NCBI GenBank assembly: GCA_965215755.1
Contig: OZ244119.1
Coordinates: forward strand, 496,001 to 560,000
DNA length: 64,000 bases
DNA from: Tectiglobus sp965215755
Lineage (GTDB): Bacteria; Pseudomonadota; Alphaproteobacteria; Rhizobiales; Hyphomicrobiaceae
Direction: 5' to 3'
Below, piece after piece: positions 9,692-18,189 of this stretch. The notes under the pieces are model-generated. The model was not told the origin of the DNA. It did no database searches and worked only from the letters and a program-made list of their open reading frames with translations. Positions within the stretch are counted from its first letter, which is position 1. Each line of letters begins with the position of its first letter. The translations under genes were made by a program, and so were the position numbers.

Positions 9692-10474
9692 ATGCTACAA
9701 GTAAAAAACCACGCCAAGGAGATGCTGGAAAAGGGTGAACTATCCCTCGGGGTTGGCATCCGGAACGCGCGTACGAGTGATATCGGCAAGGCTATGAAGA
9801 CGGCGGGCTTCGACTGGCTGTTTATCGACATGGAACACAACACCATGGATATTGATATGGCCTGCCAGATCGCCGTTGCTGCACAGGATGCCGGTATCAC
9901 ACCGATCGTTCGTGTGCCTGGGTTCGAACATCATCACGCGACGCGCGCGCTCGATGGCGGTGCCCAAGGGATTGTAGTCCCGCATGTGGATGATGCCGAG
10001 ACTGCCGAGCAGATGGTTTCGAACTGTCGTTATCCGCCAGTCGGCAAGCGTTCGATGACCGGGGCATTGCCGCAACTTGCATTTGAGTCACATCCCTTTG
10101 GCGAAGTGGCCGAGTCCGTCAATGCTGCGACGTTACTGGTTTTGATGCTTGAAACACCGACAGCCATCGCGAACGCTGATGCAATTGCCGCGGTGCCCGG
10201 AGTCGATGCCTTGCTGATTGGCACCAATGACCTCTGCATGGAGATGGGTATACCTGGTCAATTCGATCACCCAGATGTCGCTGCAGCATACGAGACCATG
10301 GTCGCGGCCTGTAAAAAACACGGCAAACATCCGGGAATGGGTGGCGTCTACAATCCGGATCTGATGAAAAAGTACATTGGGATGGGGGCCCGATTGATCC
10401 TATCCGGCAGCGATATGGCATTCATGATGTCGGGGGCAAAGGCTCAGGCCAGCACGGTCAGAGGTCTGAAATAA
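9692..10474 (+). CDS. HpcH/HpaI aldolase family protein
   Basis: A 260-residue class II pyruvate-type aldolase. Motifs are D-W-L-F-I-D-M-E-H-N (substrate and base residues), P-I-V-R-V-P, L-D-G-G-A-Q-G-I-V-V-P-H-V (metal region), the Y-P-P-V-G-x-R-S segment and L-E-T-P-T-A-I-A-N with L-L-I-G-T-N-D-L. Relatives cleave 4-hydroxy-2-oxo acids to pyruvate plus an aldehyde. A strong ribosome site (GGAGG) lies 7 bases before the ATG. It follows the TauD-like dioxygenase closely, suggesting a two-gene catabolic operon. A hairpin without a T-run lies about 35 bases after the stop. Confidence 0.93.
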   Translation: MLQVKNHAKEMLEKGELSLGVGIRNARTSDIGKAMKTAGFDWLFIDMEHNTMDIDMACQIAVAAQDAGITPIVRVPGFEHHHATRALDGGAQGIVVPHVDDAETAEQMVSNCRYPPVGKRSMTGALPQLAFESHPFGEVAESVNAATLLVLMLETPTAIANADAIAAVPGVDALLIGTNDLCMEMGIPGQFDHPDVAAAYETMVAACKKHGKHPGMGGVYNPDLMKKYIGMGARLILSGSDMAFMMSGAKAQASTVRGLK

Positions 10475-10509
10475 TATTATATTTCAATATGATGAAGCGT
10501 TAATCCGCT

Positions 10510-10531
10510 GGTCCGATTGACTTTTCGGACC
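10510..10531 (+). terminator. weak hairpin after the aldolase gene
   Basis: A perfect 7-bp inverted repeat (GGTCCGA / TCGGACC) with an 8-base loop sits downstream of the aldolase stop. No T-run follows, so it may only slow transcription or protect the mRNA 3' end rather than be a true intrinsic terminator. Confidence 0.3.
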
Positions 10532-10611
10532 GGCATCTCATTACTGTCATCGGTGGCTGTTATCAGCCCGGCAACTCTTTACCAATTTTGTTCGCTTGCG
10601 GGGCTCGCCAA

Positions 10612-12504
10612 ATGGCAAAAATTGTAACCGTCCACGGCACATTTGCGCATATCGATACGGCAACTGATGGAACTGCCGGTGATGGCATCAAACAGTGGTG
10701 GCAGCCGGGTAGCACCTTCGAAGTCAGCCTCAAGAATATGGTTGAGCCCGACCCTGCCGCCAACGAACCTGGCAGCAGCGTCGAATTCAAGCCGTTCGTG
10801 TGGAGCGGCAACAATAGCGAGCGTGAACGCAGAAAGGCCGGCTCGCGCCTCCTGCGGGATCTACAGTCGCTTGAAGCACGCGGCGAGAAGTATTGCGTCG
10901 TCGGACACAGCCACGGCGGCTCGGTGGTTTCATCGGCCCTCCTCGAAGCGGCGTCGCGCAAGATTGAGCTCAATGGGCTTCAGAAGTGGATCACTATCGG
11001 AACGCCATTCGTCGAATTGCGCCGCGAGCGGTTCCTCTTCCTGCGTTTACCGTTGCTTCTCAAGGCGATGTTTGTCGCCTCGCTCATGCTACTATTCATG
11101 TACTTGTTTTACGTCGTAGGTGAACTCCTCGACGGCCAGCGGATGATCGAAAACGAACGGCAACTCATTCGCTTGCTTGTTTCAACGGCGCTGACCGCGA
11201 TCCCGTTTATTGTTTTCTATCTTATCGCCATGATCCTGGATCGACGGCGCCTGTACTTCTATCGAAGGAGCAGCCAGGAACGCGCCCGCCAGCAGTTCGG
11301 CGACAAGTGGCTGCCATTGTCGCACGAGGATGATGAAGCCGTGCGCGGCTTGGGATCCTTGCGCAAAATGCAACTGCAGATCTTCAGCAAGAGCTTTGCT
11401 GTCCCTGCCCTCAGCTTGATGTCAGTCTTTATCCTACCGATCCTCTATCTCTATGTGCTGTTCTCGCCGACAGTGATGGTCTCGATCGCCGACTATCTGA
11501 AGACACAGGTCTACAGCATTCAGGATTATTCAGGCCAGGAAGCCGGTGTGAGGTCGATGATGCAATCGATCCGGCAAAGGACACGGGAGATCCGGCGGGC
11601 ACGCCAGCGCCTCAACAATGTCGATAACGATCTTGGTGCCCAGCTTGAGGAGCGGTCAAAGATCAAACAGCTTCGGCAGGAGCGCAGCGAATTGCGGGCA
11701 CAGCTCAACAAGCGGTATCCGAATGCCACTGCTATTCAGCGCGCACAGCGCTTTGAGCGGCGCTTTTTGCAGGAGCGGGTGAACGGCAATCGGCAGACGT
11801 GCGCAGGCGGCAAATTATGTGGCGAAGGTCGAGACATTCTGCTGAATGCCAAGCTGTTGTTCCACTTGGTGACAGACGAGGTTGCGAGCTGGACGCTCGA
11901 TGAGTCGGCCGGCCGGGGCATCTGGGGCCTACTGCTTCGGTCTGCCGTCCCTGTGCTACTTGTGCCCCTCGTTTTTGGTCTGTCTGCGGTCCTGCTGGTC
12001 CTTCTGATCCAGTTCCTGGCCAAAATCTTCAGTTCATTCATCAGCCGCTGGCTGGACAGTCAGACCTGGTTCGAAGTGCGCAGGACCGCACTCGGCAATG
12101 ACACAGAAGCGGAGGTTGCCATCGGGACGGTTCCATCACCCACCTGGCAGAACAAGTCGGCAGGCTTTCTACCGGCAGCCGTTGGCGAGCCCATCGCGAT
12201 CCACTCCAATCAAGCGATGTCGCATGCCATTGAGAAAATAAGAAACTCAATCAGCGAGTTCGCGCTGCACGAGGGCCAGCACGGCCAGATTGGCAGCGTT
12301 CTCAATTATCTGACCTGGCAGGAACTGATTCACACCACCTACTTTGAGGTGCCTGAGTTCCGCGTTCTCCTGGCTCGTGCGATCAGCGAAAGCGAAGGCT
12401 TCGAACCAAGCACTGCCTTCCGGTCCCGACCTGATTACAACGATGTTGGGACGTGGTTGCAGATGATTGAGCAAAGCGTACAGAGCAAGGACAACAATGG
12501 TTGA
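10612..12504 (+). CDS. membrane-anchored alpha/beta hydrolase with central coiled coil
   Basis: A 630-residue protein if started at the ATG before A-K-I-V-T-V-H-G-T-F; a TTG eight codons earlier is possible but less likely, as the alpha/beta-hydrolase first strand begins right at this ATG. The N-terminal 140 residues are a lipase/esterase-like fold: V-H-G-T-F (oxyanion strand), nucleophile elbow G98-H-S100-H-G-G, and W-I-T-I-G-T-P-F. Then come paired hydrophobic segments at about 146-167 and 183-206, one at about 262-286, a charged coiled coil (about 315-375), a last hydrophobic stretch at about 440-472, and a soluble tail. The acid/base residues of the triad are unclear. It is convergent with the EAL gene; the role is unknown. 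Confidence 0.85.
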   Translation: MAKIVTVHGTFAHIDTATDGTAGDGIKQWWQPGSTFEVSLKNMVEPDPAANEPGSSVEFKPFVWSGNNSERERRKAGSRLLRDLQSLEARGEKYCVVGHSHGGSVVSSALLEAASRKIELNGLQKWITIGTPFVELRRERFLFLRLPLLLKAMFVASLMLLFMYLFYVVGELLDGQRMIENERQLIRLLVSTALTAIPFIVFYLIAMILDRRRLYFYRRSSQERARQQFGDKWLPLSHEDDEAVRGLGSLRKMQLQIFSKSFAVPALSLMSVFILPILYLYVLFSPTVMVSIADYLKTQVYSIQDYSGQEAGVRSMMQSIRQRTREIRRARQRLNNVDNDLGAQLEERSKIKQLRQERSELRAQLNKRYPNATAIQRAQRFERRFLQERVNGNRQTCAGGKLCGEGRDILLNAKLLFHLVTDEVASWTLDESAGRGIWGLLLRSAVPVLLVPLVFGLSAVLLVLLIQFLAKIFSSFISRWLDSQTWFEVRRTALGNDTEAEVAIGTVPSPTWQNKSAGFLPAAVGEPIAIHSNQAMSHAIEKIRNSISEFALHEGQHGQIGSVLNYLTWQELIHTTYFEVPEFRVLLARAISESEGFEPSTAFRSRPDYNDVGTWLQMIEQSVQSKDNNG

Positions 12505-12528
12505 ACTTGGCTAACCAGCTGAGCTCGG

Positions 12529-13476
12529 TCAGTCTGGCACAACCGGCTCGCCGAAGTGGTAGCCTTGTAAGTAGTCTATTCCGAGCGCCGAAACGGTGTT
12601 AGCTGTTTCGGCGTCGGTGATCCACTCGGCGACCGTTTCCATACCCATCGCTTGTGAAAGCTCTACCATGCGCTGCAGGAAAACGCTGTGTGAGGGAACC
12701 CGATTGACGTCAATTACCAAGCTGCCGTCTATCTTGACGATATCGACCGCCAGCGCCTGCAGAACTTCGAATGACGTATAACCGGTGCCAAAGTCGTCGA
12801 TCGCCATGCGGCAGCCCAAACCCTGGAGTTCTTTGACAAACCGGGCGGCCTGCTTGATGTCCTGGATCGCGGTGGTCTCCGTCACTTCCACGATCAGCCG
12901 GCTGGCTATATCAGGGCGTTTGGACAATGCCTGCACCATCGCTGCCAACGACCGCGGGTCCGACATCGTCGGGCTTGAAACGTTCAGCGATAAAGTGAGA
13001 TGGCGATGCTGCTCCAGAAGATCCATCGTCAATTGGAAGCTGCGCTTGTCGACAAGGTCACTTTCACCAGCGCTCTCGGCGGCTTGAATAGTGCGCTCGG
13101 CTGACCGGTATTGACCGTCGGTGTCTTCGAAGCGCATCAAGCATTCATAGAACCGAGTTTGGCGCGTCACGCTATCGACAACCGGCTGAAGTGCCAGATG
13201 AACCCGGTCGCTGGAGATAGCAGATCGTGCCTGTTCGATCGGAATATCAACCGCATCAATGACGTTGTCGAGCGAACTGCCAGCGCTTCCTAAATCCTTG
13301 ACGGCAAGCGCCATTGCGTCGCTCGCAGCCCGGATCTTCAAAGTTACTGGGTCTGCCTCTGCCAATTGGAATTGCCTTGAAGGTTGCGGAAACAGCGGTT
13401 GCAAATCTGGCGTCACATCGGCTTTCTCGGCACGATGCGTAACAGTTCGGTAATCTTCTGGATAAGTATTGACCAT
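12529..13476 (-). CDS. EAL domain c-di-GMP phosphodiesterase
   Basis: A 315-residue protein from the ATG chosen here; a TTG 19 codons upstream would lengthen it. The N-terminal about 90 residues have no recognised domain. The rest is an EAL domain. The signature reads E-C-L in place of E-A-L, but the metal and catalytic positions look intact: L-N-V-S-S, E-V-T-E-T, I-D-D-F-G-T-G-Y, V-K-I-D-G, E-T-V-A-E-W and Y-L-Q-G-Y-H-F-G. It is therefore probably an active phosphodiesterase turning c-di-GMP into pGpG. No GGDEF, sensor or membrane segment is visible, so it is cytoplasmic. It may act on the same second messenger as the PilZ proteins at 2758 and 29797. Confidence 0.92.
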   Translation of the reverse strand: MVNTYPEDYRTVTHRAEKADVTPDLQPLFPQPSRQFQLAEADPVTLKIRAASDAMALAVKDLGSAGSSLDNVIDAVDIPIEQARSAISSDRVHLALQPVVDSVTRQTRFYECLMRFEDTDGQYRSAERTIQAAESAGESDLVDKRSFQLTMDLLEQHRHLTLSLNVSSPTMSDPRSLAAMVQALSKRPDIASRLIVEVTETTAIQDIKQAARFVKELQGLGCRMAIDDFGTGYTSFEVLQALAVDIVKIDGSLVIDVNRVPSHSVFLQRMVELSQAMGMETVAEWITDAETANTVSALGIDYLQGYHFGEPVVPD

Positions 13477-13653
13477 TCGCCGGCAATTTTTAAGCGGAAG
13501 CCCGCAATTCCCGACAAGAAATAAGCGGCCCAATGACCGAAAATGCTAATCTCCAAATCCTAACAACGGCTGAAATTCGATCTGAAATCAGGTCGATTGT
13601 GATAACGCGTCTCAGTATTGGGGAGCCACACTTCCTTGGGTCTGTCCAGGTGC

Positions 13654-13685
13654 AAAAAAGCCCGGCAGCAGAGGCCGGGCTTTTA
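13654..13685 (-). terminator. bidirectional intrinsic terminator
   Basis: A GC-rich stem (AGCCCGGC / GCCGGGCT) with a short loop is flanked by six A on the left and four T on the right of the plus strand. Read on the minus strand it ends in a run of six U, so it fits best as the terminator of the small membrane gene at 13734-14144. Confidence 0.85.
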
Positions 13686-13733
13686 GTAAAGCTTCGTTGG
13701 GGCAGACTAATGTCCAGTCACGACTGAAGCGCG

Positions 13734-14144
13734 CTACCCGCCGATCGAAAGGTCTCGGCGCGCCACCCGGATACCGATGGTGTAACCCGCTATCACATCT
13801 ATTAACGTCGCCACCACGATAAAGAAAAACACTGAAGTTTGCGCCTGGCGCACCATCAGGAATTCGATCAGGCAGACAACAAACACCAACATCGACAGGC
13901 CGTGATCGAGCAATGATGCCGACGAGGTGTAGGTCGCTTTCAGCAGCTCGACAAACAGCATGATGAGCAGCAGCAGAATGACCAGGTCGCCCCAGCTGAA
14001 GGTCCACGTATGCCCGTTCAACATCGGGATCGGGAGCACAACCTGCCGCAGCACCTCATCCGGATCTGTGCCGCCGCCAAACAGAACAATGACGTTGTAA
14101 AACAGGAAAACAAAGATGAGCAGTGGTATGGCTCTTAACGACAT
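13734..14144 (-). CDS. small four-helix membrane protein, unknown function
   Basis: A 136-residue protein of unknown function. Hydrophobic segments lie at about 5-23, 50-68, 80-98 and 103-124, so four membrane passes are likely. A polar loop of about 25 residues between segments 1 and 2 (with G-G-G-T-D-P-D-E-V) is probably exposed. The C-terminal R-V-A-R-R-D is basic and likely cytoplasmic. It is a single gene ending at a strong terminator and is about 155 bases from rpmF. No family was recognised; the layout resembles small envelope proteins of alphaproteobacteria. Confidence 0.75.
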   Translation of the reverse strand: MSLRAIPLLIFVFLFYNVIVLFGGGTDPDEVLRQVVLPIPMLNGHTWTFSWGDLVILLLLIMLFVELLKATYTSSASLLDHGLSMLVFVVCLIEFLMVRQAQTSVFFFIVVATLIDVIAGYTIGIRVARRDLSIGG

Positions 14145-14299
14145 ATCTTACCTCTGGTCTAGCAGCGAACTAGGTCGTGTGGGCGTTTACCGTGGTCCTC
14201 GTGGCTGAATGTACCACAACACCGGGCCCAACAAATTCACTCGGTAAACTTCGAATGTGGCGCAGATCGACCGATCTTTTGCTCATCTTGTGCAAATAG

Positions 14300-14485
14300 T
14301 TATGCGTCTTCCTGTGGCTCAAGAACCTGCATGCCGCGGTATTTCCCACTCTTCAGGTCAATATGATGCGGTCTGCGGCGCTCACCACTTTCCTTGTCTT
14401 CAATGTATGTCGGTGTCTTCAGCGCGTCGGCAGAACGACGAAAACCGCGCTTCATCGGTGATGTTTTTCGCTTTGGAACGGCCAT
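14300..14485 (-). CDS. rpmF: 50S ribosomal protein L32
   Basis: A 61-residue basic protein starting M-A-V-P-K-R-K-T-S-P, the standard L32 opening, with the alphaproteobacterial R-R-S-A-D-A-L segment and R-R-P-H-H-I-D-L-K in the middle. An in-frame upstream start would add 21 residues but the M-A-V-P-K start is conserved across bacteria. It has no zinc-binding cysteines, as in the Cys-minus alphaproteobacterial form. L32 sits in the large ribosomal subunit near the peptidyl-transferase region. mtgA follows upstream on the same strand with a 199-base gap, the rpmF-mtgA neighbourhood often seen in alphaproteobacteria. Confidence 0.97.
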   Translation of the reverse strand: MAVPKRKTSPMKRGFRRSADALKTPTYIEDKESGERRRPHHIDLKSGKYRGMQVLEPQEDA

Positions 14486-14684
14486 TTCAGCTCTCGTTTG
14501 CTCGTGACTAACCCATTGAATTAGCTGCTCGAAATCACGATCGCACAACGCGAAGCGCGAATGGCAAGCCGGATGGATTGGTCGATGGACTCAATATGTC
14601 AGGATCTCTGGACTTATGATCCCGCGATCTCGAATGACAGGCTTGGGCGCGCTTATACCGGCTTTCTGCGCAAAATACCAGCAG

Positions 14685-15458
14685 TTAGGTGCCGCGATAT
14701 GATGGCTTTGCGATACAGGCCATCGACAGCTCCAAGCCTTTGGTGCGCTGGATGAGGCGGCGGGATTTCCGGCGCAGTGCCGCGTTCGGAGAAGCCGGCC
14801 GGCGGATGCGCGGGTTTGGCAGGGCTGACGCCATCAGCGCGGCCTGGGCCGGAGTGAGCCGGTTTGCCGGCCGACCGAAATGGTAATTGGCTGCTGCCTC
14901 AGCCCCAAAGCGCCCCGGGGCCCACTCTGCAATGTTGAGATAAACCTCCAGGATCCTGCGTTTTGGCCAGATCAGATCCATCATCGGCGCAACGGCAATT
15001 TCAATGGCTTTGCGCATCAGGGACCTGTCCTGCCAGAGGAATAAGTTGCGCGTGACCTGCATGGTGATTGTACTGGCACCGCGGACATCGAATGAGCCAC
15101 GCCGATGGGCCTGACGCATGACGTAGGCCAGCTCACCGAGGTCCAATCCGTGGTGACGACAAAACCTGGCATCTTCGGATGCGATGACCGCGCGCTGAAG
15201 GCGTGGTGATATGCGGGACAGTGGCACCCAGGCCTGTTGCACGGGGCGGCCGCTTAGCCAGTGTTGTATCATCACCGATGATGTTGGTGGGTCGACGAAG
15301 CGGAGCAAGAACAGCACAAGTACCACCGCAGCGGCACAGACTACTCCGGCAATCACTAGAAAGCGGCTGCCGTAATAGAGCGCATCGATCAAACTTCGGC
15401 CGGCAAAAGCCATCGGGCTCGATCTGTCCTGCTTGTCGGGTATTGTTGAAGTCCGCAT
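14685..15458 (-). CDS. mtgA: monofunctional peptidoglycan glycosyltransferase
   Basis: A 257-residue single-domain family 51 glycosyltransferase. One N-terminal membrane helix at about 32-53 anchors it in the inner membrane. The catalytic glutamate motif is I-A-S-E-D-A-R-F, followed by H-H-G-L-D, then G-A-S-T-I-T-M-Q-V-T-R-N-L-F-L, R-K-A-I-E-I and R-R-I-L-E-V-Y-L-N-I-A-E-W, the complete set of motifs. It polymerises lipid II into glycan strands in the periplasm and has no transpeptidase domain. It is divergent from the polyprenyl synthase gene and upstream of rpmF on the same strand. Confidence 0.96.
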   Translation of the reverse strand: MRTSTIPDKQDRSSPMAFAGRSLIDALYYGSRFLVIAGVVCAAAVVLVLFLLRFVDPPTSSVMIQHWLSGRPVQQAWVPLSRISPRLQRAVIASEDARFCRHHGLDLGELAYVMRQAHRRGSFDVRGASTITMQVTRNLFLWQDRSLMRKAIEIAVAPMMDLIWPKRRILEVYLNIAEWAPGRFGAEAAANYHFGRPANRLTPAQAALMASALPNPRIRRPASPNAALRRKSRRLIQRTKGLELSMACIAKPSYRGT

Positions 15459-15621
15459 TCCTCTCCCTGCCGAGATGGTCAGACCAATGCTGCGCTGACC
15501 GCGCGCACGGCGTCCAACCTGGGTTTTGTTGGTTTAGCAGACATTGTGCCACTTGGCTGCAATCTGGCTCGTTTCTTGTTGATGTGGGATAAAGAGACAG
15601 TTGCAACCGACAGGCAGGCGC

Positions 15622-16524
15622 ATGACGGCAGAATTCGCAGCCAGGCTGCAGGAAATTGCGGACAAGACCGAAGCAGCGCTTGCTCGCGAGATCGAGCACG
15701 CGCCTGGCATACCGGACCGCCTGGCTGATGCCATGCGCCATGGCCTGCTCGCCGGCGGCAAGCGGTTTCGCCCCTTCCTCGTCGTTGAATGCGCCCGCTT
15801 GTTTGACGTGCCGGAGGATGCCGCGCTTCCGACCGCGGCTGCTCTCGAATGCCTGCACTCCTATTCGCTGGTCCATGATGACCTGCCGGCTATGGACAAT
15901 GACACGCTGCGACGCGGCAAGCCGACAGTGTGGACTGAATTCGATGAGTGGACGGCCATCCTGGTCGGCGATGCCTTACTGACGCTGCCATTTGAGATCC
16001 TGAGCCGGCCCAACGAGGCGGTTCGCCCTGATGCGCAGATTCGGTTGGTTTCGAAACTTGCTGCCGCGGCTGGTGCGGTCGGGATGGTTGGGGGACAGTA
16101 CCTGGACCTGTCGAGCGACAAGCGCGGCGAACCTGCTGCGCCCGATGATGCCTATATTCGCAAGATGCAGGGCATGAAGACGGGCGCGCTACTAAAATTC
16201 GCCTGCGAGGCAGGTGGTATTCTCGGTGACGCCGATGACAAGCAGCTGGCTGCCTTGTCGGACTATGGCGCACACCTTGGTCTCGCCTTCCAAATCTCAG
16301 ATGATCTTCTCGACGTCGAAGGTGATCCGGCTATCGTCGGCAAGGCAACCGGCAAAGACGCTGACGCCGGCAAGGCGACGCTTGTGGGTATTCTTGGCAT
16401 TGATCAGGCCCGCGCGGAGCTGGCGGCGGCTGAAGCGGCTGCATTGACCGCTCTGGAGATCTTCGGTGCGCGAGCCGACGTGTTGCGCCAGGCCGCCCGC
16501 TTCGTGAGTTCGCGAAACAGCTGA
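15622..16524 (+). CDS. ispA: polyprenyl synthetase (farnesyl diphosphate synthase type)
   Basis: A 300-residue isoprenyl diphosphate synthase. The first Asp-rich motif is D86-D87-L-P-A-M-D92 with R-R-G-K following, and the second is D-D-L-L-D-V-E-G-D. G-G-K-R-F-R-P and M-V-G-G-Q are also family motifs. The aromatic residues before the first motif (H-S-Y-S-L-V-H) suggest a short product such as farnesyl diphosphate, but chain length is inferred. A TTG seven codons upstream is possible; the ATG is preferred because it follows AGGCAGG closely. No xseB or dxs is next to it here, unlike many alphaproteobacterial ispA genes. It is cytoplasmic. Confidence 0.93.
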   Translation: MTAEFAARLQEIADKTEAALAREIEHAPGIPDRLADAMRHGLLAGGKRFRPFLVVECARLFDVPEDAALPTAAALECLHSYSLVHDDLPAMDNDTLRRGKPTVWTEFDEWTAILVGDALLTLPFEILSRPNEAVRPDAQIRLVSKLAAAAGAVGMVGGQYLDLSSDKRGEPAAPDDAYIRKMQGMKTGALLKFACEAGGILGDADDKQLAALSDYGAHLGLAFQISDDLLDVEGDPAIVGKATGKDADAGKATLVGILGIDQARAELAAAEAAALTALEIFGARADVLRQAARFVSSRNS

Positions 16525-16547
16525 TCGCGAGTCAACACTGCAGCCGT

Positions 16548-17552
16548 CTAGGCCGGTGCGGACTCCGCCTTCTCCTCCCGAGATGCGAGGAGTTGATCAC
16601 GGACGTGTTCGCGGTAGTAGATCGACACGAACGTAGCGAAGACGAGTATGGGGTAAAGCCCGAGAACGAAGCTCAACAGCATAACTGTGATCATCGACGT
16701 TGCACCAACGGCAATCCCAGTTGGAAACATCTGAATGTTCACTGGTCGCCCGTTTGCAGAGGCTTCCTGCAACCGCGCAATTAACTCGGGTTCGACCCAG
16801 TGGATCAAGAACACTGCTGAAAAAAAGAGTGCAGTTGTTAGCGCCCAGACTATGATGAACGGAAGAAGAATAGATAACGCAAGTGGAAAGCTCCATTTTG
16901 GCTGAGGTAAAGCGAAGTCAGACAACGCCGGGGCGGTCTGATCGGCAGAGCTATCGCTGGCTGCAAACACCAGAGCCAGACTTCGCCTCTTGAAAACTAA
17001 GGCAAAGATGATGGTTGGCAGGATAAACATGATCACATTCGGAACGAAGCTGGCGACTAGACGTCCCGACGAAATCGACGCCCCATTCGGAACTGCCTCG
17101 CCGGTCTCCATGTGAGCTTTCAATATGAGCGACCCAACGATGAGAGTTAGGATTGCAGTTATTAAAATCATGCCGGTATATCCGAGGATCAGGCACAGTC
17201 CATTGAAAAAGTATCGCCAGCCACGTCCCTTGTGATCACCGCTTGCTCGATACTGTCTTTTTGAGACCTCTCCAATCGTGTAGTGGCGATGCCACCCGAC
17301 GAGCCCTCGAATCGTAAGCACGATGCTTATCACTGAAAGAATGGCAAGTGGCAGCCAAGCGCTGGCTGCCACTATGGCCGAATATTCTGCTACGAGATGA
17401 TACAGTAACCCTACAAGCAGAAACATGAGGGTGGCCCAAACTATGGTGCTTCCCAAATTGAATACCAGCACCGGCCAGAAGAACCTCCAAACCAAATCAA
17501 GTCTGCGGACCGGGGCAGCAAGCGCCGTTCCGAGTATGTGCCAAACTCCCAT
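16548..17552 (-). CDS. polytopic membrane protein, unknown function
   Basis: A 334-residue membrane protein. Strong hydrophobic segments lie at about 25-55, 63-83, 120-145, 168-186, 222-247 and 280-310, giving six or so passes. Between them are a basic loop (W-H-R-H-Y-T-I-G-E-V-S-K-R-Q-Y) and a charged linker around residue 200. The C-terminus is charged (R-E-E-K-A-E-S). No family was recognised with confidence. It is convergent with ispA with a 23-base gap. A similar layout occurs in the unrelated membrane protein at 28772, but the two do not share obvious motifs. Confidence 0.8.
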   Translation of the reverse strand: MGVWHILGTALAAPVRRLDLVWRFFWPVLVFNLGSTIVWATLMFLLVGLLYHLVAEYSAIVAASAWLPLAILSVISIVLTIRGLVGWHRHYTIGEVSKRQYRASGDHKGRGWRYFFNGLCLILGYTGMILITAILTLIVGSLILKAHMETGEAVPNGASISSGRLVASFVPNVIMFILPTIIFALVFKRRSLALVFAASDSSADQTAPALSDFALPQPKWSFPLALSILLPFIIVWALTTALFFSAVFLIHWVEPELIARLQEASANGRPVNIQMFPTGIAVGATSMITVMLLSFVLGLYPILVFATFVSIYYREHVRDQLLASREEKAESAPA

Positions 17553-17702
17553 CTTGTCCTCTCCGGCTGTAACGCTCTTTAAGCGCTACGGCAGAATGGC
17601 AGCTGTCTGTTAGTCTGCTAGCGAAAATTGGTTGGTGGTGTGCCCTGTCTCGCCGGGCGTATGGCTGTCCGGCAAAGGGTGGTCGAGACTTCAATCAGCC
17701 CG

Positions 17703-17842
17703 GACAAAAAACGACCCCGGTGGCGGGGGAGGGAGTGCCACCAGGGTCTTCAGGCGACCGACGACCACGACGGGGAGGGAGTGTAACGGTCGGCGGCTGC
17801 AAACTTCATGGCGGGAGGAAACCGTATCATTCGCTTGCATAG
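17703..17842 (-). ncRNA. candidate small RNA with two anti-Shine-Dalgarno stem-loops
   Basis: A candidate sRNA of about 140 nt on the minus strand. Near its 5' part lies UUUCCUCCCGCC. Then comes a weak stem-loop (CGACCG / CGGTCG, plus coordinates 17755-17792), and last a strong stem (GACCC-GGTGGC / GCCACC-GGGTC, 17713-17748) followed by six U. Both loops contain the same 12 bases, on the minus strand CACTCCCTCCCC, at 17772-17783 and 17726-17737. C/U-rich loops complementary to ribosome-binding sites are known from alphaproteobacterial sRNA families (alpha-r14, CcsR/cuckoo, GsrN). The 5' end is estimated from a promoter-like motif. No expression evidence is available. Confidence 0.5.
17706..17748 (-). 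terminator. intrinsic terminator of the candidate sRNA
   Basis: An 11-bp stem with one mismatch (bases 17713-17724 with 17737-17748) and a 12-base loop is followed on the minus strand by six U (plus-strand A-run at 17706-17711). The loop is the second anti-Shine-Dalgarno copy, so terminator and functional loop are combined. Confidence 0.8.
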
Positions 17843-17848
17843 TAAATA

Positions 17849-17877
17849 TAGGTATCCTCAGCGCCGAAAAAGGTTCA
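17849..17877 (-). promoter_or_regulatory. candidate ECF-type promoter of the sRNA
   Basis: The minus strand reads TGAACCTTTTTCG, eight bases, then GGATACCTA. The first block matches the one upstream of the ECF sigma gene at 12 of 13 positions with identical spacing to a GGnnACnTA block. An AACC core in the -35 region is typical of ECF promoters. Functional use is inferred. Confidence 0.45.
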
Positions 17878-18189
17878 CGCATCAGCAAGAAAATGTGAGT
17901 CTGTTGGAGCTTGAATTTTTGCGCGCCGAATACGGGCATCCGATTGCCGCAGCCAGTGATCCGGTAGTTGAAGTCCCTTGTGACAACACGGAAGCGACCG
18001 CAACTGTTCGCGGCACACTCAGGACGCGCTGCTCAGAATTCGATCAGTTTAGATTAGCTGACTGCGGTGGCCCTGCTGTGCAACATCATGCCGGTGCGCT
18101 GGTAAGGAGCTGGGACCGGCAGCATTGCTCCCAATCGATGCGCGACGATCCGGTGCCCGCAGCGATCGCCGCGAGCACCTTGATGGAGC
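17878..18189 (+). other. intergenic stretch with no supported gene
   Basis: About 310 bases between the candidate sRNA promoter and the subtilase stop. An open frame crosses it on the plus strand (17808-18317) but its Arg/His/Pro-rich composition and overlap with the protease gene argue against coding. No repeat, tRNA or strong hairpin was seen. Confidence 0.5.

Noticed and set aside
14264..14277. Inverted repeat AGATCG-AC-CGATCT after rpmF
   Set aside because: It is too tight to form a normal hairpin loop, and the T-run lies only on the plus strand, the wrong side for rpmF.
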